Shown here piece by piece: positions 8,664 to 18,272 of a stretch of 64,000 bases of DNA (position 1 is the first letter of the stretch; each line of letters starts with the position of its first letter). A program made the position numbers and the translations under genes. The notes under the pieces are model-generated. The model was given only the letters and a program-made list of their open reading frames with translations. It was not told the origin of the DNA and did not search any database. The stretch is from Halalkalibacter urbisdiaboli (GTDB lineage: Bacteria; Bacillota; Bacilli; Bacillales; Bacillaceae_D): the NCBI RefSeq assembly GCF_002156385.1, contig NZ_MVJM01000002.1, positions 466,921 to 530,920 of the forward strand, in the 5' to 3' direction.

Positions 8664-9314
8664 TTAATCCCGATAAACAGCTTCACACCGATAAATACGC
8701 ATGTTTTTCTTTGAAAATTTCTCTTCATATTCAGTCATAACATTTCCCTCAATATCGCTTTGATGGAGATCTAAACTTACATTGTTTAAAATCATTCCGT
8801 ACTTAGAAAAGCTATGTAATGAATATTCAAAGAGCCCTTGATTATCTGTCTTAAAATGAATGTCTCCTCCTGGCTTAAGCACTTGTTCATATAAGCGCAA
8901 AAAGCCTTCAGATGTCAATCGACGCTTTTCGTGTCGTTTTTTAGGCCATGGATCTGTGAAGTTAATAAATAGGCGTTCAATCTCATTGTCAGCAAAAAAC
9001 TCCAAAAGATTTTCAACATCTTCATTCAAAAACTTTACGTTTTCTTGTTTCGTTTCTTTTATTCGTTCTAATGCAGTAACGAGGACACTATCGTATTTTT
9101 CAATTCCGATAAAATTTATGTTCGGATAAAGCTTCCCCATTCCTGAAAGAAATTGTCCTTTCCCTGTTCCTACCTCAACATAGATCGGTTGATTATTGCC
9201 AAAAACCTTATTCCAGTTTCCTTTACACTCTTTAGGATTTGGAATAACAATATGAGGATATTTGCTCATCTCTTCTTTAGCCCAGGGCTTATTACGTAAT
9301 CGCAACAAACTCAC
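8664..9314 (-). CDS. trmB: tRNA (guanine-N7-)-methyltransferase TrmB
   Basis: The 216-residue enzyme has the SAM-binding motif [11 protein letters not shown] (about residues 46-56) and the family signature [16 protein letters not shown] (about residues 115-130), followed by [10 protein letters not shown]. TrmB methylates N7 of G46 in the variable loop of tRNAs using SAM in the cytoplasm. Length is that of the bacterial family. Its partners in the window, metK and other RNA-modifying enzymes, are not contiguous. The order ytnP-trmB-ytzH-ytmP matches B. subtilis. Confidence 0.95.
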   Translation of the reverse strand: MSLLRLRNKPWAKEEMSKYPHIVIPNPKECKGNWNKVFGNNQPIYVEVGTGKGQFLSGMGKLYPNINFIGIEKYDSVLVTALERIKETKQENVKFLNEDVENLLEFFADNEIERLFINFTDPWPKKRHEKRRLTSEGFLRLYEQVLKPGGDIHFKTDNQGLFEYSLHSFSKYGMILNNVSLDLHQSDIEGNVMTEYEEKFSKKNMRIYRCEAVYRD

Positions 9315-9473
9315 TCCTTATTCTCGTTAACGTATGCGTGTTTCATTTTGTAAGAACATCAATGCTTATTCCTGTATATTCCTCCTCATATCTACGCACG
9401 ATATGAGTACGATTTAAGATAAATATAGTGCTCCCATCCTGTGGAAAATTTTAAAAAAGGAGCGATAAAACAC

Positions 9474-9725
9474 ATGAGCATGTCCAATTATGATAAATTA
9501 GGTTTGCTCCGCGATTTGCTTCAATCTCAAGCTACTGAAAAGTATATGACAACAGATGAGGCTACTCAGATTGAGCGGTTGTTATCTTCACTTGCAAACG
9601 ATCAAAACTTCAGTCCTAGTATTCAACAAGTTCTTCAAGAAATGCGCTCAATGCATCGAATGAATCATGAGCCATTTCAACAAGAGTTTGTTGAACAATG
9701 GCTAAATACTATTTCCATTGATTAG
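9474..9725 (+). CDS. ytzH: YtzH-like small protein
   Basis: About 83 residues, soluble and largely helical, starting MSMSNYDKLGLLRDLLQSQ and ending EQWLNTISID. The order trmB-ytzH-ytmP identifies it as the YtzH family of unknown function. I chose the ATG at 9474 because AAAAAAGGAG lies about 11 bases before it; a further 11 codons are open upstream but have no ribosome site of their own. It is divergent from trmB and convergent with ytmP. Confidence 0.75.
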   Translation: MSMSNYDKLGLLRDLLQSQATEKYMTTDEATQIERLLSSLANDQNFSPSIQQVLQEMRSMHRMNHEPFQQEFVEQWLNTISID

Positions 9726-9782
9726 TCGACATGTTATTTGCTAATTCCCCAGGAAATAGAAACTTTCTACAATCGATGAGCA

Positions 9783-9816
9783 ATTTGGGGTAAGTCAAGG
9801 CTGACTTACCCCAAAT
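9783..9816. terminator. Bidirectional terminator between ytzH and ytmP
   Basis: ATTTGGGGTAAGTCA, short loop, TGACTTACCCCAAAT: a perfect 15-bp stem between convergent genes. Confidence 0.85.
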
Positions 9817-9820
9817 CCCC

Positions 9821-10606
9821 CTATAGTAACGACTTTAAATAGTCCTTAAATTGACTAACCTGATCGAGTTGCTGACGTTCTAAATGCCAAAGCAGTACAG
9901 AGATCGTTTGCGAAACGACATACCAATGCATACGTTCACGTAAGGAATCACTAAGAGTGAGGCCATATTGCTTAAGCCATTGCTCCCACTCATACTCTGG
10001 GATATACGAGTACAAGAGTAACCCTAAATCAAGAGCTGGATCTGCAACCATTGCTCCGTCCCAATCGATTAAATATAAATGGTCTTCCTCAGCTAGCATC
10101 CAATTGTTATGATTAATATCACAATGACAAACGACATACTTAGAATAATGTACCTTTTCCATTCGCCTCTTCAAGTACGTCATGCCTTCCTCAATTACCG
10201 AATCCTCAACTTTGAAAAACTGTAATTTCTCACGTAAGTTCTCAATAATGACGTTAGGTGTTAGTGGTTCATTTCCAATACGCTTAAACATATATAGCAA
10301 TTCACTTGAACCGTGAATTTTTGCTAATAGTTCAGCAACAATACGCTCTTTCATTTCATATGCTTTCAGTTCACGGCCTTGAACCCAGCGTTGCGCAGTA
10401 ATCACATCGCCGTTTTCTAGCCTCCTTGTCCATAATAACTTCGGAACAATTCCTTCAGCAGAAAGAACGGCGAGAAATGGTGAAGAATTACGCTTTAAAA
10501 AAACCTTTTGGTCACCTTGCTGGGCAATATATGCTTCTCCCGTTGCACCTCCAGCTGGTTTTACCTTCCAGCCTTCTCCTAAGAACTCCAACCAATTCAC
10601 CCTCAA
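9821..10606 (-). CDS. ytmP: YtmP, aminoglycoside-phosphotransferase-like kinase
   Basis: A 261-residue member of the APH/choline-kinase fold family. The catalytic loop reads VVCHCDINHNNWML (HxDxxxxN, about residues 158-165), followed by the metal-binding LIDWDGAMVADPALDL. The N-terminal lobe has a glycine-rich GGATGEAY. The family phosphorylates small-molecule hydroxyls, but the substrate of YtmP is not known. It lies downstream of amyX on the same strand, 120 bases away with a terminator between, as in B. subtilis ytmP. Confidence 0.85.
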   Translation of the reverse strand: MRVNWLEFLGEGWKVKPAGGATGEAYIAQQGDQKVFLKRNSSPFLAVLSAEGIVPKLLWTRRLENGDVITAQRWVQGRELKAYEMKERIVAELLAKIHGSSELLYMFKRIGNEPLTPNVIIENLREKLQFFKVEDSVIEEGMTYLKRRMEKVHYSKYVVCHCDINHNNWMLAEEDHLYLIDWDGAMVADPALDLGLLLYSYIPEYEWEQWLKQYGLTLSDSLRERMHWYVVSQTISVLLWHLERQQLDQVSQFKDYLKSLL

Positions 10607-10690
10607 TTTCTTTTACTTTCCCACATTAGTATAGCTTATTTTTTAACATCTACATAGATCAAATCTTTCATTCATCAAAAAACACAAAGA

Positions 10691-10719
10691 GAGCAGAGCT
10701 CTACCACTTGGCTCTGCTC
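10691..10719 (-). terminator. Terminator after amyX
   Basis: GAGCAGAGC (10691-10699) pairs with GCTCTGCTC (10711-10719); on the minus strand it is followed by TCTTTGTGTTTTTTG. Confidence 0.7.
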
Positions 10720-10725
10720 GAGTCA

Positions 10726-12867
10726 TTACTGGACACATACAGTCGTTGATAGTGGGGCTACCCGCACATAATCCTTATTATATAATGTATATAATGGTAT
10801 CAAAGATGCGCTATTCTCGTCAACGACTACTTCCCAATTCCCTTTTTTAGGTAGAAGGATTTGTTTAGCTTTTTCATTTGCATTATGGACGACAATAATA
10901 TCGTTCCACCTGCCAAAGGCATTAACATTCTTTAAGGAATAAGCAATACAAAGTGGGTCTGTAACCATCCATTCTAAATGCTTATGAATATCAGAATAAG
11001 TTTCTAATCGAAAGGCTCCATGTGCTCTTCTAATGTTAATTAAACCTTTTACATAAGAAACATAATGATGAAAAAGGCGGCGACGCTCCCAATCAAATTG
11101 ATTAATCCAATCAGGTGAACAATAACTGTTCTCAACACCATATTTTGTCCGATACCACTCCTGTCCAGCATGTAGAAATGGAATTCCCTGTGCCAAAAGG
11201 ATAATGGAAGTAGCTAATCGGTGCCTTCTCATTAGTGTTGATGGAAGTTCTTTAGGGAGAGAAACTCTTAACTTATCCCATAGGGTATGATTATCATGAG
11301 ACTCAACATAATGAATCGCTTGAGCAGGCTGTAAAAAACGGTACTCACTACCTGAAATTCCAGCTAAGATTTGATTAAGTGACGTTTCATTCCCACTGCA
11401 AAACCCGGTATCTGTTTGATGAAAGGTACTTCCTTTCAGTGCATCGCGGAATTCGTCTTGAAAAAATCCAATATCTGAAACGTCTTTCGCTTGATTCGTT
11501 GTTGCACGTTTTTCTTCAGGAAAAGCTGTCGGCAAATCCCACCCTTCTCCTAATAGAAAGACATTTGGATTTATATTCTTTGCTGTTGTAGCAATCGATT
11601 TTATCGTCTCAAGATCAAGAATCCCCATTAAATCAAAACGAAAGCCATCAATTTTGTATTCTTTCATCCAAAAAGAAATGCAGTCAACAATTAATTTTCG
11701 AACCATTCTTCTTTCTGTCGCCAAATCATTTCCGACACCAGTACCATTGCTTATTTCACCATTTTCTTGATAACGAAAATAATAACCTGGAACTATCTTT
11801 TCTAAATGTGAGAGCTCCCATATGTAAATATGATTAAAGACAACATCAAGAATAACTCGAAGCTGAGAACGGTGGCAAGCAGCAATTAATCGCTTCAACT
11901 CTCTCACTCTTGTATAGCCGTTATACGGGTCCGTTGCATAGCTTCCCTCGGGTACAAAATAGTGGACAGGATCATATCCCCAATTATAGCTAGTAAAACG
12001 ATTGGATTCATCAACACTTCCATAATCATTTACAGGCAATAACTCAATATGTGTCACCCCTAATTGCTTTAAATAATCAAGCCCTGTTGGATTTCCCTCT
12101 TTATCTGATTTATTTACTTCCGTTAACCCAGTATATAAAGCTTTCCCTTCAATCCCATTATTTCTACCAATTGTAAAATCTCTAATATGAAGCTCATATA
12201 TAATTGTTTCATTTAACTTTAACGCTTGTGTAAGTTCGGGCCATTCCGCTGGCTCTGTTTTATCCATCGAACCAACCATTGCCCTTTCACCATTCACTGA
12301 CACAAAGGTAGCGTACGGATCGACAGCCCGATTCCATTTTCCATTAACATATACTTCATACACATACCAAACCGTTTCTAAATCTTCTTTAATTTTCACT
12401 CGCCAAGTCCCACTATTTTCACGTGAAAGCATAACCATCCTTCTAGTTTCGGTGTACCATGTTTTATATAGCACAACGCGAACTTCCATTGCAGTTGGAG
12501 CCCAACAAGTGAAAGTTGTTTCCTCTTTTGTATAAATAGCACCTAAATCCGTGCCATTATAGAAAAATCGTTCATCAAATTCCTTTGTTCTCACAATACT
12601 AGATAAATCAATGAAACAGTTTTTTTCTCCTAACGAAAGGTAACAATTCTCTCCAAACGGATAATCTTCTTTCAATGCCAAATAGACAACTTCTTGTTGT
12701 TGATTCATACGAGCTATTGGAAAAGATTGTTTGCCACAATGAAGGTTAATCATTGCTCGTTCTTCTTCTGTAAGTACTTTATTGAAGAGTACTTTAATGC
12801 AACGAAACGTAATAAGTTCAGCTTTTTCAAAAAGATAATTGACAGACTGTGGGTAGTTTTGCTTCAA
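10726..12867 (-). CDS. amyX: Type I pullulanase AmyX
   Basis: A 713-residue GH13 debranching enzyme close to the length of B. subtilis AmyX. A CBM48-like domain (FTCWAPTAMEVRVVLYKTW) covers roughly residues 115-205. Type I pullulanase signature YNWGYDP follows. Catalytic blocks are DVVFNHIY, DGFRFDLMGI (nucleophile Asp), LLGEGWD (acid Glu) and VESHDNHTLWD. It hydrolyses alpha-1,6 branches of pullulan, starch or glycogen dextrins. No signal peptide is visible, so it should act inside the cell on imported or stored glucans. It has its own ribosome site and terminator. Confidence 0.95.
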   Translation of the reverse strand: MKQNYPQSVNYLFEKAELITFRCIKVLFNKVLTEEERAMINLHCGKQSFPIARMNQQQEVVYLALKEDYPFGENCYLSLGEKNCFIDLSSIVRTKEFDERFFYNGTDLGAIYTKEETTFTCWAPTAMEVRVVLYKTWYTETRRMVMLSRENSGTWRVKIKEDLETVWYVYEVYVNGKWNRAVDPYATFVSVNGERAMVGSMDKTEPAEWPELTQALKLNETIIYELHIRDFTIGRNNGIEGKALYTGLTEVNKSDKEGNPTGLDYLKQLGVTHIELLPVNDYGSVDESNRFTSYNWGYDPVHYFVPEGSYATDPYNGYTRVRELKRLIAACHRSQLRVILDVVFNHIYIWELSHLEKIVPGYYFRYQENGEISNGTGVGNDLATERRMVRKLIVDCISFWMKEYKIDGFRFDLMGILDLETIKSIATTAKNINPNVFLLGEGWDLPTAFPEEKRATTNQAKDVSDIGFFQDEFRDALKGSTFHQTDTGFCSGNETSLNQILAGISGSEYRFLQPAQAIHYVESHDNHTLWDKLRVSLPKELPSTLMRRHRLATSIILLAQGIPFLHAGQEWYRTKYGVENSYCSPDWINQFDWERRRLFHHYVSYVKGLINIRRAHGAFRLETYSDIHKHLEWMVTDPLCIAYSLKNVNAFGRWNDIIVVHNANEKAKQILLPKKGNWEVVVDENSASLIPLYTLYNKDYVRVAPLSTTVCVQ

Positions 12868-13092
12868 TGATTAAGGCCCCCTAACTTCCTTAGATTATTT
12901 CTCAGGCTGTTAAGACCATATCTTTCCAATTCCGTGTGTGGAAATAAAGAACTGAACGAGACAAGCTTTAAACAGATGATATTGATTTTCTACTTTATTA
13001 ACTTTTCCTTATAATTATGAAGGGTTGATATAAACTGTTCATAGAAGATTATTTCAACGCACGATAAGGTAACAATGAATGGAGGAGCAAGG

Positions 13093-13962
13093 ATGTTAAA
13101 AGAAACACCTTCAAATCGCGCACGTTTACTTATTTCATGTCATGACCGTCCAGGTATTGTGTCTGCTGTTTCAACTTTCCTTCATCAGCATGAAGCAAAT
13201 ATTGTACAATCTGACCAGTACTCAACAGACCCTAAGGGCGGCATGTTTTTTATGAGAATTGAGTTTGACTTACAATCAGATGACCGTTTTGAAAACGTAA
13301 AGTCTGCATTTCAAAGTGTTGCCGCAGCATTTGAAATGGATTGGCGAATGGAATTAGCGCTACGAAAAAAGAAAATGGCTATTTTTGTATCGAAAGAAGA
13401 CCATTGTTTACTTGAATTACTGTGGAAATGGCGTGCAGGAGAGCTACACGTTGATATCCCGCTCGTCATAAGTAATCATGACGACAATCGAAGTGAAGTT
13501 GAGGCATATGGTATTCCTTTCTATTACATTAAAGTGACAAAGGAAACCAAACAAGAAGCCGAACAGCAAGCGATTGATTTACTAAAGGAACACGATGTTG
13601 ATTTTATTGTTTTAGCACGTTATATGCAAATCCTATCTTCAACGTTCGTAAGTACTTTCCCTAGTCGAATCATTAATATTCACCATTCATTTCTTCCAGC
13701 ATTCATCGGAGCAAATCCTTATGCAAAAGCATTTGACCGTGGTGTGAAATTAATTGGCGCAACCTCGCATTATGTGACAGATGATTTAGATGAAGGACCA
13801 ATTATCGAGCAGGATGTGTTACGAGTCAATCACCGTTATACAGCAGATCAACTACGGGTAGCAGGGCGTAACGTTGAACGAATTGCACTTGCCCGTGCTG
13901 TATCTTGGCATACCAATGACCAAGTTATCGTTCACGGAAATAAAACGGTTATTTTCTCTTAG
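13093..13962 (+). CDS. purU: Formyltetrahydrofolate deformylase PurU
   Basis: A 289-residue protein with an N-terminal ACT domain ([22 protein letters not shown] region, residues 13-85) and a formyl-transferase-fold hydrolase domain. The catalytic region is [20 protein letters not shown] followed by [17 protein letters not shown]. It hydrolyses 10-formyl-THF to formate and THF, balancing one-carbon pools; the formate can feed PurT, whose gene is also in the window. GGAGGAG at 13081-13087 sits 5 bases before the ATG at 13093, preferred to the ATG at 13075 that has no ribosome site. Confidence 0.93.
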   Translation: MLKETPSNRARLLISCHDRPGIVSAVSTFLHQHEANIVQSDQYSTDPKGGMFFMRIEFDLQSDDRFENVKSAFQSVAAAFEMDWRMELALRKKKMAIFVSKEDHCLLELLWKWRAGELHVDIPLVISNHDDNRSEVEAYGIPFYYIKVTKETKQEAEQQAIDLLKEHDVDFIVLARYMQILSSTFVSTFPSRIINIHHSFLPAFIGANPYAKAFDRGVKLIGATSHYVTDDLDEGPIIEQDVLRVNHRYTADQLRVAGRNVERIALARAVSWHTNDQVIVHGNKTVIFS

Positions 13963-13969
13963 AAAAAAA

Positions 13970-13991
13970 GCAGCGATTCCAAATCACTGCT
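13970..13991 (+). terminator. Hairpin after purU
   Basis: AGCAGCGATT / AATCACTGCT hairpin with one G-T pair directly after the purU stop; a second hairpin (AAAGGTT/AACCTTT) follows near 14005-14025. The T-run is poor, so confidence is moderate. Confidence 0.5.
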
Positions 13992-14039
13992 TCGGGGGGA
14001 CCTAAAAGGTTAGAAGCAAACCTTTATGTCACCCCTTCT

Positions 14040-14345
14040 TTATGTTAATTTTTTTAATTCTGTATTAATATACTGGTATTCTTCATCTGTCATAGGTGGC
14101 TCTAAAAATACAATTTGGGCACCTTCCCTTGTTTCCGGTAGTGCATACTCACCAAAATGACGGATCCATACTAGAAGGGCTTCATATAACCCCTCTTTAG
14201 CCTGCTTGACTGAATCTCCGTAGCTCACACAGCCTTCAGCTCCGACAATTTCAATCATAATTGATGTTCCTCCTCGCCAGTTTGGGATTTTTCTCAGTTG
14301 CCAATTAAAGTCTTCAGGGCTGTTCATTTGTAAGACCCTTTCCAT
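14040..14345 (-). CDS. HicB-like small protein, orphan
   Basis: A 101-residue protein with a central segment IEIVGAEGCVSYGDSVKQAKEGLYEALLVWIR that resembles the partial RNase-H fold of HicB antitoxins (the G-x-xSYGDS-xEEA turn and following helix). No HicA-like dsRNA-binding toxin is adjacent and no HTH or ribbon domain is evident at the C-terminus. Ribosome site AGGAGAGG is 8 bases before the ATG. It may be a chromosomal HicB-fold protein with another role. The family call is by eye. Confidence 0.5.
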   Translation of the reverse strand: MERVLQMNSPEDFNWQLRKIPNWRGGTSIMIEIVGAEGCVSYGDSVKQAKEGLYEALLVWIRHFGEYALPETREGAQIVFLEPPMTDEEYQYINTELKKLT

Positions 14346-14421
14346 TTATGCCTCTCCTTTACTTTAGAGGATAATCTTAAACATTTATCCTTATTACCCT
14401 TTCTTCCCAACACTAAAACAT

Positions 14422-15357
14422 CTATTCTTGTTCTGAAGAAACCTCTTGCTCTCGTTGATGTGCATTAGTTTGGCAATGACTTAACAAAAGACTTGTTACC
14501 TTCAGTTGATCATGCTTAAGTGGCGAAGGGTGCTTTTTTTGTTTTTCTTTCCAAGCTTCAAATGTTCGCTTGTCTATAAATTCAGCTCTTACACCTTGTA
14601 CTTTATTATCGATGATACTATTTGGACATAAGACAACACTGCGGACCGGGAAATGAATCCCTGCTTCTTTAAGTAACGGTTTGACAACTCCAGTCATTCG
14701 GCTTAAAGATAATAAAGGGCTAATTCGTTTCTTACGTGTCTTTTCAACAAATTCAATCCAAAAACGGTCTGAACTAGCTTCAAAAACACTCAGTTCATCT
14801 CCTTCTAAGATCGTTAAGCAGATTAACTCCGTAGGGCTAATTAACAAAATATCCAAATCGATCGGGGCTTTCTTTATAAAAAATACAGGTTTGTACATTA
14901 AGAAATAATTATCGGGAATTTGTAATGAAAAAAAACGCAACCATGTATCCTGCTTATATCTCGGATGCAGTGTTGATTCTTCCATTAACGATGAACTTGC
15001 CCACCGTAGTTGTGAATAAAACAATTCATTTAAAAATTGTGCACGGAGCCTTTCCAAGCTTACGTTGGCTAATTGATGATCCATTTTCTCATACTCATTG
15101 AGCATGTCATCTTTTTTATGTCTTTTCCAGTTTTTAATGCGGTAAAGGGCTTGAGAGAAAAAACCTGCTTCAGGCTCAAGATCCTCTCCATGCCACATAG
15201 TCTGTTCACTCAGCGTAGCTTCAGACTGAGCTTGTTCCCATTCAGACTTCAAATAATACCACCGCTCTTTTTTCATTCTAGTAAATTGACTTGGATAACG
15301 GTTTAAATCATATTGATAACGCGAAATATAATCCTCAAGTTTAATTAAATGAGCCAC
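14422..15357 (-). CDS. Putative NERD (nuclease-related domain) protein
   Basis: About 311 residues, cytoplasmic, no membrane span. The N-terminal half is helical and charged. The middle (KAPIDLDILLISPTELICLTILEG, about residues 165-190) resembles the core of nuclease-related domains, where an acidic residue precedes hydrophobic strands. The C-terminus is charged and probably disordered. I cannot show the complete catalytic set, so the NERD call is tentative. The best start is the GTG at 15357 with GGAGG six bases upstream. Enzymatic activity is not established for the family. Confidence 0.5.
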   Translation of the reverse strand: MAHLIKLEDYISRYQYDLNRYPSQFTRMKKERWYYLKSEWEQAQSEATLSEQTMWHGEDLEPEAGFFSQALYRIKNWKRHKKDDMLNEYEKMDHQLANVSLERLRAQFLNELFYSQLRWASSSLMEESTLHPRYKQDTWLRFFSLQIPDNYFLMYKPVFFIKKAPIDLDILLISPTELICLTILEGDELSVFEASSDRFWIEFVEKTRKKRISPLLSLSRMTGVVKPLLKEAGIHFPVRSVVLCPNSIIDNKVQGVRAEFIDKRTFEAWKEKQKKHPSPLKHDQLKVTSLLLSHCQTNAHQREQEVSSEQE

Positions 15358-15400
15358 GCTCAACCTCCAGCACTTTTATGAATTGATATTATCATAGTTT

Positions 15401-16087
15401 TTAATACAAAAGAAAGGTGATTACTGGACCAATAATTGAAACAAAAATCGCACTTAACGTCATCGCAACAGAGCTTAATGCTCCTTCTCTTTCCCCGTTT
15501 TCAAGCGCCTTCGCTGTTCCAATCGCATGTGAAGCAGTTCCAGTTCCAATCCCTCTTGCTAAATCATTTGTTACGTTAAATAACCGAAATGTATACGGTG
15601 CAATAACAGCTCCCCCAAGTCCCGCAAACATAACAAGAATAGCAGTTAATGGTGGAAGCCCACCAATTGATTGTGTAATTTCCATTGCCACTGGTGTCGT
15701 AACTGATTTCGGTAGCATGGAAAAAATAACTTCCTTCTCGAACCCAAACCATTGAGCGAGCCAAATCCCACTAAAAACCCCGATAAATGATCCGGTCATT
15801 ACCCCTATTATAATTGGGAAGAAAAACTGTTTAAGCATATGAATTTGCTTATAAAGTGGATAAGCTAAGGCTACTACTGCCGGGCCTAATAATTGTTCTA
15901 TCCACTGCCCTCCAAGATAATACGTATCATAAGGAATGTTAAACAGAAGTAGCAAGCTCACTAGCACTATCGTCGCAATTAATAATGGAAAAGTACAAGG
16001 ATAATGATAGCGTTCATATAGCTTTTTAGCCCCTATATAAATAAAAATAGTTAACAGAAAAAAGAGGATCCCAAGAAAAAGACTCAT
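15401..16087 (-). CDS. lrgB: LrgB family membrane protein
   Basis: A 228-residue membrane protein with about 6-7 spans and the LrgB motifs KSVTTPVAMEI, GGLPPLTAILVMFAGLGGA and GIGTGTASHAIGTAKALE. LrgB works with the holin-like LrgA; the pair affects murein hydrolase activity, autolysis and, in some species, pyruvate or glycolate uptake. The ATG at 16087 has AAGGAG 8 bases upstream and overlaps the lrgA stop (ATGA), so the two are translationally coupled. Confidence 0.92.
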   Translation of the reverse strand: MSLFLGILFFLLTIFIYIGAKKLYERYHYPCTFPLLIATIVLVSLLLLFNIPYDTYYLGGQWIEQLLGPAVVALAYPLYKQIHMLKQFFFPIIIGVMTGSFIGVFSGIWLAQWFGFEKEVIFSMLPKSVTTPVAMEITQSIGGLPPLTAILVMFAGLGGAVIAPYTFRLFNVTNDLARGIGTGTASHAIGTAKALENGEREGALSSVAMTLSAIFVSIIGPVITFLLY

Positions 16088-16449
16088 AATTGAATCTCCT
16101 TTTTCTTTACAATGAATTGACATAGTATTCCTGTTATCCCCATAACAAGAACGGTGCTAAACATCGCAATAAAAAACAACCCAATTCCAATCGTTAGAAA
16201 AAGGTCGAGAAAATTAATGACGCCAACAGTAATTGGTACAAACAACAAAGGCATATGGCGAAGAATTAAGCCCGTCCCCTCTTCCAAAACGTGGAGAGGA
16301 AACAAGTTAAACAATAAACAAAGAAACAATAAAATCATCCCAATGATACTACCTGGAATAAATAAATTAAGCCAGTCTTGAATCCATCCCCCTGCTGTAT
16401 AAAAACCGTAAAGAACACAGACCTGAATCGTAATTTTAAGTATATTCAC
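16084..16449 (-). CDS. lrgA: LrgA/CidA family holin-like protein
   Basis: A 121-residue protein with four hydrophobic segments typical of the CidA/LrgA family: GGWIQDWLNLFIPGSIIGMILLFLCLLF, then GTGLILRHMPLLFVPITVGVINF. It starts at a GTG preceded by GGGGGAGAACG and overlaps lrgB by four bases. The family forms holin-like oligomers in the cytoplasmic membrane. No LytSR-type regulator is next to the pair here. Confidence 0.9.
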   Translation of the reverse strand: MNILKITIQVCVLYGFYTAGGWIQDWLNLFIPGSIIGMILLFLCLLFNLFPLHVLEEGTGLILRHMPLLFVPITVGVINFLDLFLTIGIGLFFIAMFSTVLVMGITGILCQFIVKKKEIQL

Positions 16450-16490
16450 CGTTCTCCCCCTTTTTAATTGAACGGTTTTACAAGTTTAAG

Positions 16491-17048
16491 TCATACTCCT
16501 GTTAATGGAAACCGTTCAACAACCTCATAACTTGGACGTTTATTCATATGCGTTTTGTATAAAACATACTCCTCGACTAACCAGCATTTCTCACTTAGCT
16601 GAAGGCTTGGGATATCGTTCGCGCTAAAGGGAAACGTCTCATTCCACTTCCTTGCCATCGTAATATGAGGAGAAAACGGACGTTGGTCAAGGGAGAAGCC
16701 TATTTCCTCCATTGCCGAAAAAACGTGCTGACGATGCCTATTCAACTGCTGCGACTTCTCGATACCAAGCCAGAAAATGCGAGGATGATTCGGACGACCA
16801 AATGTTCCAAACCCACTTACCGTTAAGTGATAAGGTTCATTAAAGGCATGTTGCTTACATGTGGTGATAACTTGTTCAACCTGCTCCTCAGAACAACCTC
16901 CTAAAAAGGCTAACGTAATATGTAAATCGTCATAATGAACCCAGCGTTTAAAGGCAAGTAACTCTTCAGATTGTTCTGCAAACACACGTAGTTCCTCTTT
17001 GAGTTGTTTTGGTAGCTGTATCGCCAAGAAGTAATTTGGTCGTATCAT
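16491..17048 (-). CDS. thpR: RNA 2',3'-cyclic phosphodiesterase ThpR
   Basis: This 185-residue 2H phosphoesterase carries both HxTx motifs: LHITLAFLG (about residues 44-47) and PHITMARKW (about residues 128-131). Members open 2',3'-cyclic phosphates on RNA to 2'-phosphates. Length is normal. Ribosome site GGAGTGA precedes the ATG. It is upstream of lrgA on the same strand with only a 41-base gap, so weak cotranscription is possible, but no functional link is apparent. Confidence 0.9.
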   Translation of the reverse strand: MIRPNYFLAIQLPKQLKEELRVFAEQSEELLAFKRWVHYDDLHITLAFLGGCSEEQVEQVITTCKQHAFNEPYHLTVSGFGTFGRPNHPRIFWLGIEKSQQLNRHRQHVFSAMEEIGFSLDQRPFSPHITMARKWNETFPFSANDIPSLQLSEKCWLVEEYVLYKTHMNKRPSYEVVERFPLTGV

Positions 17049-17212
17049 ACAATTTCACTCCATTTCATTATATTTTAACGAAAATTGCCTTCGCTGTCTT
17101 TATATCTTTTCAAGTTTAGTATGAATGATACAGAACTCTTTCACATAAATAGGAATGACTATCTAACCTATGATAGACTGTTTAGTGAAAACTAAAGGAG
17201 ACGTGAGTTTAG

Positions 17213-18148
17213 ATGAACAAAATCGTTGAAAACATTTCGCAACTAATTGGTGACACTCCTCTTGTTCGATTAAACCGAATCACAAACAAAGGTGCTAGCG
17301 TTTATTTAAAAATGGAGATGCTGAACCCGAGTCGCAGCGTAAAAGACCGAGCTGCTTACAATATGATTATACAGGCTGAAAAGGATGGCTTGTTAAAAAA
17401 GGGAGCAACCATTATTGAGCCTACGAGTGGAAATACAGGCATTGGATTAGCGATGAATGCTGCTGTTAAAGGCTATCGAGCGATCCTTATTATGCCAGAC
17501 ACTATGTCTCAGGAACGGATAAATATCTTAAAAGCTTATGGAGCTGAGGTCATCTTAACAGAGGGAGACAAAAAAATGCCCGGTGCAATCAAGAAAGCAC
17601 AAGAGCTTTTAAATAAGATCCCAAATAGCTTTATGCCGATGCAATTTGACAATGCTGCTAATCCAAACGCTCATCGAAAAACAACAGCAATAGAAATCAA
17701 ACAAGCCCTCGAGCAAATTGGGAAACCTTTATCTGCTTTTGTGGCCGCTTCGGGAACGGGGGGGACAATTACTGGTACCGGAGAAGAATTGCAAACCTTC
17801 TACCCTAATGCAACAATCCATGTCGTTGAACCAGCTGGATCCCCTGTTTTATCAGGAGGAGAACCTGGTCCGCATAAGTTAGTTGGTACAAGCCCTGGCT
17901 TCATACCACCAATCTTAAATCAAAATATTTACCATGAGATCGTACAAGTTACAGATAAAGATGCGTATGAAGTTGCGCGTGATCTGGCAAGAAAGGAAGG
18001 GATTCTCGTGGGACCTTCCTCTGGTGCAGCCTGCTATGCTGCCCTTGAAATTGCCAAGAAACGCTCACCGGAAGAGATCATTGTTGCCATAGCTTGCGAT
18101 ACAGGAGAACGCTATTTATCTACTGACCTTTTCGAGAAAGGACACTGA
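17213..18148 (+). CDS. cysK: Cysteine synthase family protein (YtkP-like)
   Basis: A 311-residue fold-type II PLP enzyme. The cofactor lysine is in SRSVKDRAAYN (K44), the substrate loop is EPTSGNTGIGLA (about residues 69-78) and the phosphate-binding loop ASGTGGTITGTG (about 175-186). These are the hallmarks of O-acetylserine sulfhydrylase, which makes cysteine from O-acetylserine and sulfide. By position and length it resembles B. subtilis YtkP, a cysteine-synthase paralogue, so the exact substrate is uncertain. Start is the ATG with AAAGGAGACG upstream. A strong terminator follows. Confidence 0.88.
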   Translation: MNKIVENISQLIGDTPLVRLNRITNKGASVYLKMEMLNPSRSVKDRAAYNMIIQAEKDGLLKKGATIIEPTSGNTGIGLAMNAAVKGYRAILIMPDTMSQERINILKAYGAEVILTEGDKKMPGAIKKAQELLNKIPNSFMPMQFDNAANPNAHRKTTAIEIKQALEQIGKPLSAFVAASGTGGTITGTGEELQTFYPNATIHVVEPAGSPVLSGGEPGPHKLVGTSPGFIPPILNQNIYHEIVQVTDKDAYEVARDLARKEGILVGPSSGAACYAALEIAKKRSPEEIIVAIACDTGERYLSTDLFEKGH

Positions 18149-18180
18149 AAAAGGGAAACCCACCCTTTTTCAGTGTCCTC
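18140..18180 (+). terminator. Terminator after the cysteine synthase gene
   Basis: GGACACTGAAAAAGGG, short loop, CCCTTTTTCAGTGTCC: a perfect 16-bp stem that overlaps the stop codon, followed by TCCTTGAGGTTCTTTTT. Confidence 0.85.
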
Positions 18181-18272
18181 CTTGAGGTTCTTTTTAAGGA
18201 TCAAACATAGGTCAGGCAATATTCGACATACGTATGATTGAAACTACCTTAGGCTAAGGAGTGTGTTGAGAA

